Below the pieces are notes generated by a model. That model did not search any database, had not been told where the DNA came from, and saw only the letters and a list, made by a program, of their open reading frames with translations. Below are positions 60,503 through 64,000 of a stretch of 64,000 nucleotides of DNA, piece by piece; within the stretch, counting starts at the first letter, position 1, and the number at the start of each line of letters is the position of its first letter. The stretch is taken from NCBI GenBank assembly GCA_030524545.1, contig JAUNGM010000006.1:62001-126000 (forward strand), given 5' to 3'. A program made the translations under genes and the position numbers. The stretch is from Eubacteriales bacterium. Its GTDB lineage: Bacteria > Bacillota > Clostridia > Lachnospirales > Lachnospiraceae.

Positions 60503-61475
60503 ACGTACAATGGGATTTCTAATTAGTCATAAAAATAATGAGAAAAGACGAGCATTATTACCAAAAGATTTGTCAATGATTAAAAATTGTGATTGTCTTT
60601 ATTTTGAGTCCGGTTACGGAGAGAGTGTGAATTGCACAGATGAGGAATATTTACGTTATGGAGTACATGTGGTATCACGTGAAGAGGTGTTAGAGTGTGA
60701 TATTATTGTCGATGTTAAATTAGGTGATGCAGATTATTTGGAAGAGATTGAAGATGGAAAGATTTTATGCGGATGGGCACATGCTGTTCAGGGGATTGAA
60801 TTTACATCCGTTTGTTTAAAGAAAAATTTTACAGTCATAGCATGGGAAGAAATTTTTGAACATGGCCAGTATATATTCCATAGAAACAGGGAAGTTGCCG
60901 GGGAAGCAGGAATTCTTCAAGCATTTTTATACTGTGGAAAGATGCCATATGATACTAAGGTTGCCATTTTAGGAAATGGTCAGACAGCAAAAGGAGCCTT
61001 AAGAGTACTTAACGGATTAGGTGCAGAAGTTGATGTATATGGAAGAAATCTTGAGAATCTTTTTAAACGGAACATGGACCAATATGATGTTCTGGTTAAC
61101 TGTATTATGTGGGATACCAACAGAACAGATCGTATCATCTATCGCGAAGATTTAAAACGTTTAAAAAAGGGTTGTATGATTGTTGATATTAGTTGTGATC
61201 CAAATCTTGAAATAGAGACCACACATGCCACCACAATTGATAATCCAGTTTATGTTGTAGATGGTATTATCCATTATGCAGTAGATAATACACCAGCAAT
61301 GTTTCCTTATACAGTTACGAAAGTATTGAGCAGCGGTTTTGCCCTTTATGTGGATCAAATTCTTGAGAACCGTTTGTCAGAGTCGATTAATAAAGCAACT
61401 GTAATAAAAGAGGGTAATATTAAGGATATCAATATTCGAAAGTTCAGAGAAAGAATCGGGGAATTTTGTAAATGA
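60495..61475 (+). CDS. N5-(carboxyethyl)ornithine synthase-like dehydrogenase
   Basis: A 326-residue protein of the alanine dehydrogenase/CEOS family. CEOS of Lactococcus condenses ornithine (or lysine) with pyruvate and NADPH to N5-(carboxyethyl)ornithine. The opening GFLISHKNNEKRRALLP is the CEOS-type start. Lys75 (VDVKLGD) and His96 (WAHAVQG) match the pyruvate-binding and catalytic residues of alanine dehydrogenase, and GNGQTAKGAL (160-169) is the nucleotide loop. Alanine dehydrogenase proper is unlikely, since the C-terminal part is not the standard one. Overlaps the CapA gene by 8 bases and the next gene by 4. Confidence 0.85.
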   Translation: MCKRTMGFLISHKNNEKRRALLPKDLSMIKNCDCLYFESGYGESVNCTDEEYLRYGVHVVSREEVLECDIIVDVKLGDADYLEEIEDGKILCGWAHAVQGIEFTSVCLKKNFTVIAWEEIFEHGQYIFHRNREVAGEAGILQAFLYCGKMPYDTKVAILGNGQTAKGALRVLNGLGAEVDVYGRNLENLFKRNMDQYDVLVNCIMWDTNRTDRIIYREDLKRLKKGCMIVDISCDPNLEIETTHATTIDNPVYVVDGIIHYAVDNTPAMFPYTVTKVLSSGFALYVDQILENRLSESINKATVIKEGNIKDINIRKFRERIGEFCK

Positions 61476-62737
61476 TTAAGATACGCAATCTTCAAAAAAA
61501 ATATGTTAATAAACGGGTTCGTATTAGTGCAACTATAGATATTCCGGATGACGCGGCATCAAAGTGGTATCAACATTCTTTGGAACAAGAGAAAACAAAA
61601 GAAGATTACAGTTATGTTGTGGAAGACTATCTTGATTGGATCCAGGGGGAAAGAGAATTATATTATGAAGTTGACAAAGAATTTGAGTCTTTTCTTGTGA
61701 CGGAAACATCAGATTGTTTTGTTGCAGGTATATTATATTATGCCATGGCATCAGGTCATGATATTTTTTGTGAGAAACCAGTTTCTCAACAATTATTAGA
61801 GAATTTAAATAACACATTGATTCCTTTAGTCTGCAAGGCTTCCAATGTTCCAATAATAAAAGTTATTGCTAAGCCATTTTATGGAAAAATAGGAGAGGGC
61901 ACGGAAATCGGAACGGGTATGAGTGCAGGAGTTGATTCCCTTCATACAGTATATTTATATGGAACTCATACAGATCCAGAGCAGAAACTGACTGTTTTGA
62001 CGCAGTTTAACGTGGGGTCTGAAAGATATTATTTTAAACATGAGAAAAACATGGAAGGGTTAGAACGATATGAAAAACAGTTTCAGGAGACTAAAAAAAG
62101 CCGAGTAAAAAGAGCAAAAGAGGTGGCGGAAGCTCTTGGAATGAAATATTTGCAGGTGGATTCCAATATTCAGGATATTTATCAGGGGTTATTTGAAGAG
62201 TCTCATATTTATCGTACAGCTTCTGCAGTTTTGGCTTTACAAAAGTTATTTAAGAAATATTATATAGCTTCTAGTGGATGTTCTCATTTGGATTATCAGC
62301 CGTCAATTTATAAAGACCCAGCCCATTATGAACAGATTAGCGTTCCAATGATGAGTACTGTGACCACTCGGATTGTTTCGGCGTCAAAAGCATATACTCG
62401 AATCGATAAAATAAATGATTTGAAAGATTTTCCGCTTGCTAAGAGATATCTTTGTGTATGCGGGAAGCATGAGAAACCATGTTATCATTGTGGTAAAGAG
62501 AGAAGAACTTTTGTTATTTTAGATATTCTTAATTGTTCAGAAAATTTTAGCGAGGTTTTCGACATAAATAAAATAAAAGAAGTAAGAAATGAAACATATT
62601 ACTGGTTATTAGTGGAAAAGGATAAAAAGAATCCTGCAACGCTTTACATTTATGAAAAAGCAGAGGAAAAAGGTCTGATTCCGCAGAAAGCAAAAATGAA
62701 ATATTTTTTGCACAAAATGAAACATTTGTTTCATTGA
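61472..62737 (+). CDS. PP-loop (N-type ATP pyrophosphatase) family protein
   Basis: A 421-residue protein of unknown function. The segment GTGMSAGVDSLHTVYLYG (about residues 147-164) looks like an ATP-pyrophosphatase P-loop (SGGxDS, with A replacing one G). Near residues 328-345 is CVCGKHEKPCYHCGKERRT, a four-cysteine knuckle of the kind CxxC-x-RT seen in QueC-like and asparagine-synthase-related proteins. Such enzymes adenylate a carboxylate before amide or thiol transfer. The ATGA overlap with the CEOS-like gene indicates a tight functional pair. Substrate unknown. Confidence 0.6.
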   Translation: MIKIRNLQKKYVNKRVRISATIDIPDDAASKWYQHSLEQEKTKEDYSYVVEDYLDWIQGERELYYEVDKEFESFLVTETSDCFVAGILYYAMASGHDIFCEKPVSQQLLENLNNTLIPLVCKASNVPIIKVIAKPFYGKIGEGTEIGTGMSAGVDSLHTVYLYGTHTDPEQKLTVLTQFNVGSERYYFKHEKNMEGLERYEKQFQETKKSRVKRAKEVAEALGMKYLQVDSNIQDIYQGLFEESHIYRTASAVLALQKLFKKYYIASSGCSHLDYQPSIYKDPAHYEQISVPMMSTVTTRIVSASKAYTRIDKINDLKDFPLAKRYLCVCGKHEKPCYHCGKERRTFVILDILNCSENFSEVFDINKIKEVRNETYYWLLVEKDKKNPATLYIYEKAEEKGLIPQKAKMKYFLHKMKHLFH

Positions 62738-62793
62738 TAGAATATTTTTTGAGTTTTGAAAAATATTTCATTTCATGATTAGGAGAATCTGAT

Positions 62794-64000
62794 ATGTCAA
62801 AAGTTAAGATCACTTTTTTAGGCGATATTATGTGTGAACCCTTACTTATGAAGGCTGCGCAAAACAAATATAATACATATAATTTTGATTGTGTATTTCA
62901 AAATATCCAAGAATTACTTTCTGAATCTGATTATGTAATTGGTAATTTAGAAACACCGTTAGCCGGAAAAGAGGCTGGTTATACACAGGGATTATTTGAA
63001 TTTAATGCACCTGATGAATTTGCAGATGCAGTAAAAAAGGGAGGGATTGATTTAGTCAGTACTGCAAATAATCATTGCCTTGATCGTGGAATTGATGGAT
63101 TACTTCGTACAATTCGAGTATTAGATGAGAAAGGAATAGGACATACGGGGACCTTTTTGCCAGAACAGAAACGTGATAATGCCTTTTTCTTTGAAATAAA
63201 AAATACCCGAATGGCAGTTGTCTCATATACTTATGGAACAAATTATTATGAAAACCGTATATCCCTGGATAAAATGCAAGCAAATATGATTAATCTTCTT
63301 CGTCCGCAGGAAGAATCCTGTTATATATTGAATAAGTCGACGAAAAAGCCAGCTCTTAGGAAGCGGATATGGGGAAGGTTTTTACGTAATTTTCCATTGG
63401 AGCAACAGTATGCAATTAAAAGGGCACTGCGTTTACCTTATAATATGGCACGTGAAGACAATAATTTAAACAAGTCTACAATGCTGCCATATATTCAGAA
63501 AATGCAGAGGGATATTAAATCTGCAAAAGAAGAAGCTGATTTTGTGTTTTTTTATCCTCATGTAGGGGGACAGTTTAATCTTGAACCTGGCCGCATTTCG
63601 AAGTATGTTTTTGAAAAAGCAGTAGAGTCAGGGTGTGATGCGATTATAGCATCGCATCCTCATATTGTACAGAGAGCAGAGTATTATGGAAAGGTTCCGT
63701 GTTTCTACTCACTTGGTAACTTCAGCATGTCACCGAATTCCGTATACTTATTGCATGAAAATCTGCCAGACTATGGTATTGCTGTTCATATATATATAGA
63801 TGAAGGCAAAATTATTAAAGTGACTTTTTCTATTCTGAAAATTGTCGAGAGTAGTAAAGAACCATTGTCTGTTTATACTGTTGATGAATTATACGGTTTA
63901 CTAAAATCTACTTCTGAAAAAACTAAGTTAATGGAGGAAGTTTCACAAATTTATCAAGTTGTAACAGGAACACAGTTGAAAAATGGTTTAGTGAAACGGG
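62794..64000 (+). CDS. CapA family protein, copy 2 (partial, runs off the window)
   Basis: At least 402 codons, open to the right edge. ATG 62794 follows TAGGAGAA. The motifs repeat those of copy 1: ITFLGDIM, VIGNLETPL, VSTANNHCLDRG, FFYPHVGGQFN and IIASHPHIVQR, so it is a paralogue with the same calcineurin-like fold and no signal peptide. The two CapA proteins bracket the opine-synthase/PP-loop pair. The partial end prevents a length comparison. Confidence 0.88.
   Translation, partial: MSKVKITFLGDIMCEPLLMKAAQNKYNTYNFDCVFQNIQELLSESDYVIGNLETPLAGKEAGYTQGLFEFNAPDEFADAVKKGGIDLVSTANNHCLDRGIDGLLRTIRVLDEKGIGHTGTFLPEQKRDNAFFFEIKNTRMAVVSYTYGTNYYENRISLDKMQANMINLLRPQEESCYILNKSTKKPALRKRIWGRFLRNFPLEQQYAIKRALRLPYNMAREDNNLNKSTMLPYIQKMQRDIKSAKEEADFVFFYPHVGGQFNLEPGRISKYVFEKAVESGCDAIIASHPHIVQRAEYYGKVPCFYSLGNFSMSPNSVYLLHENLPDYGIAVHIYIDEGKIIKVTFSILKIVESSKEPLSVYTVDELYGLLKSTSEKTKLMEEVSQIYQVVTGTQLKNGLVKR

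Noticed and set aside
60495-61475. Alanine dehydrogenase
   Set aside because: Lys75 and His96 fit the superfamily, but the start and C-terminal part match carboxyethyl-ornithine synthase better, and the context is a surface locus.

Overview
This window looks like a chromosome segment of a spore-forming acetogenic Lachnospiraceae bacterium, most likely Blautia or a close relative. It carries a complete CODH/acetyl-CoA synthase locus, tetrahydrofolate C1 genes, an electron-bifurcating [FeFe] hydrogenase and the spore-coat gene spoIVA. Housekeeping genes are of moderate GC with AGGAGG-type ribosome binding sites and clear TTGACA/TATAAT-type promoters. The genus is inferred from gene content, not from a marker gene.

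Layout. 1-9.3 kb: a partial ABC ATPase, a secreted two-domain protein, a CyuA-like desulfidase with a dicarboxylate/amino-acid symporter, an XdhC-like protein, hydE, an SH3 lipoprotein, adenosine deaminase and luxS. 9.5-20.2 kb: housekeeping genes (trpS, a cyclophilin lipoprotein, rnhB, a YraN-family gene, pgeF, prs, a DUF512 gene, der, plsY, gpsA, an aldo/keto reductase). 20.5-40.4 kb: the Wood-Ljungdahl locus, in the order His-rich protein, cooT, small ORF, acsF-type ATPase, cooS, cooC, acsB1, acsB2, acsD, acsC, acsE, acsV, DUF3786, fhs, fchA, folD, then a glucosaminidase-like gene. 40.4-46.5 kb: a group B-like [FeFe] hydrogenase on the minus strand and, divergently, the HydC-HydB-HydA bifurcating hydrogenase. 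46.7-48.5 kb: spoIVA and a small XRE-type regulator. 48.7-64 kb: a cell-surface polymer locus that becomes AT-rich from about 51.4 kb.

How the genes fit together. The hydrogenase would oxidise H2 to NADH and reduced ferredoxin. Fhs, FchA and FolD reduce formate to methylene-THF; the methylene-THF reductase and formate dehydrogenase are not in the window. AcsE moves the methyl group to the corrinoid protein AcsCD, AcsV reactivates that protein, and CooS plus AcsB make acetyl-CoA. The His-rich protein, CooT and the two CooC-type ATPases form a nickel-supply module at the front of the locus.

The most unusual part is the end of the surface-polymer locus. Two sugar transferases, RfbA and a DegT aminotransferase are followed by genes foreign to ordinary capsule clusters: an ATP-grasp ligase, an opine-dehydrogenase-like protein, a one-chain protein with a B12-binding motif and a mutase-like barrel, a second ATP-grasp, a CapA homologue, an N5-(carboxyethyl)ornithine-synthase-like protein, a PP-loop protein and a second CapA homologue. 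I infer a system that makes an opine-like amino acid and attaches it to a surface polymer. Other notable points are tandem acsB genes with signs of gene conversion, two palindromic MITE-like elements and a dTMP-kinase pseudogene. No tRNA, rRNA, CRISPR array or intact insertion sequence was seen.
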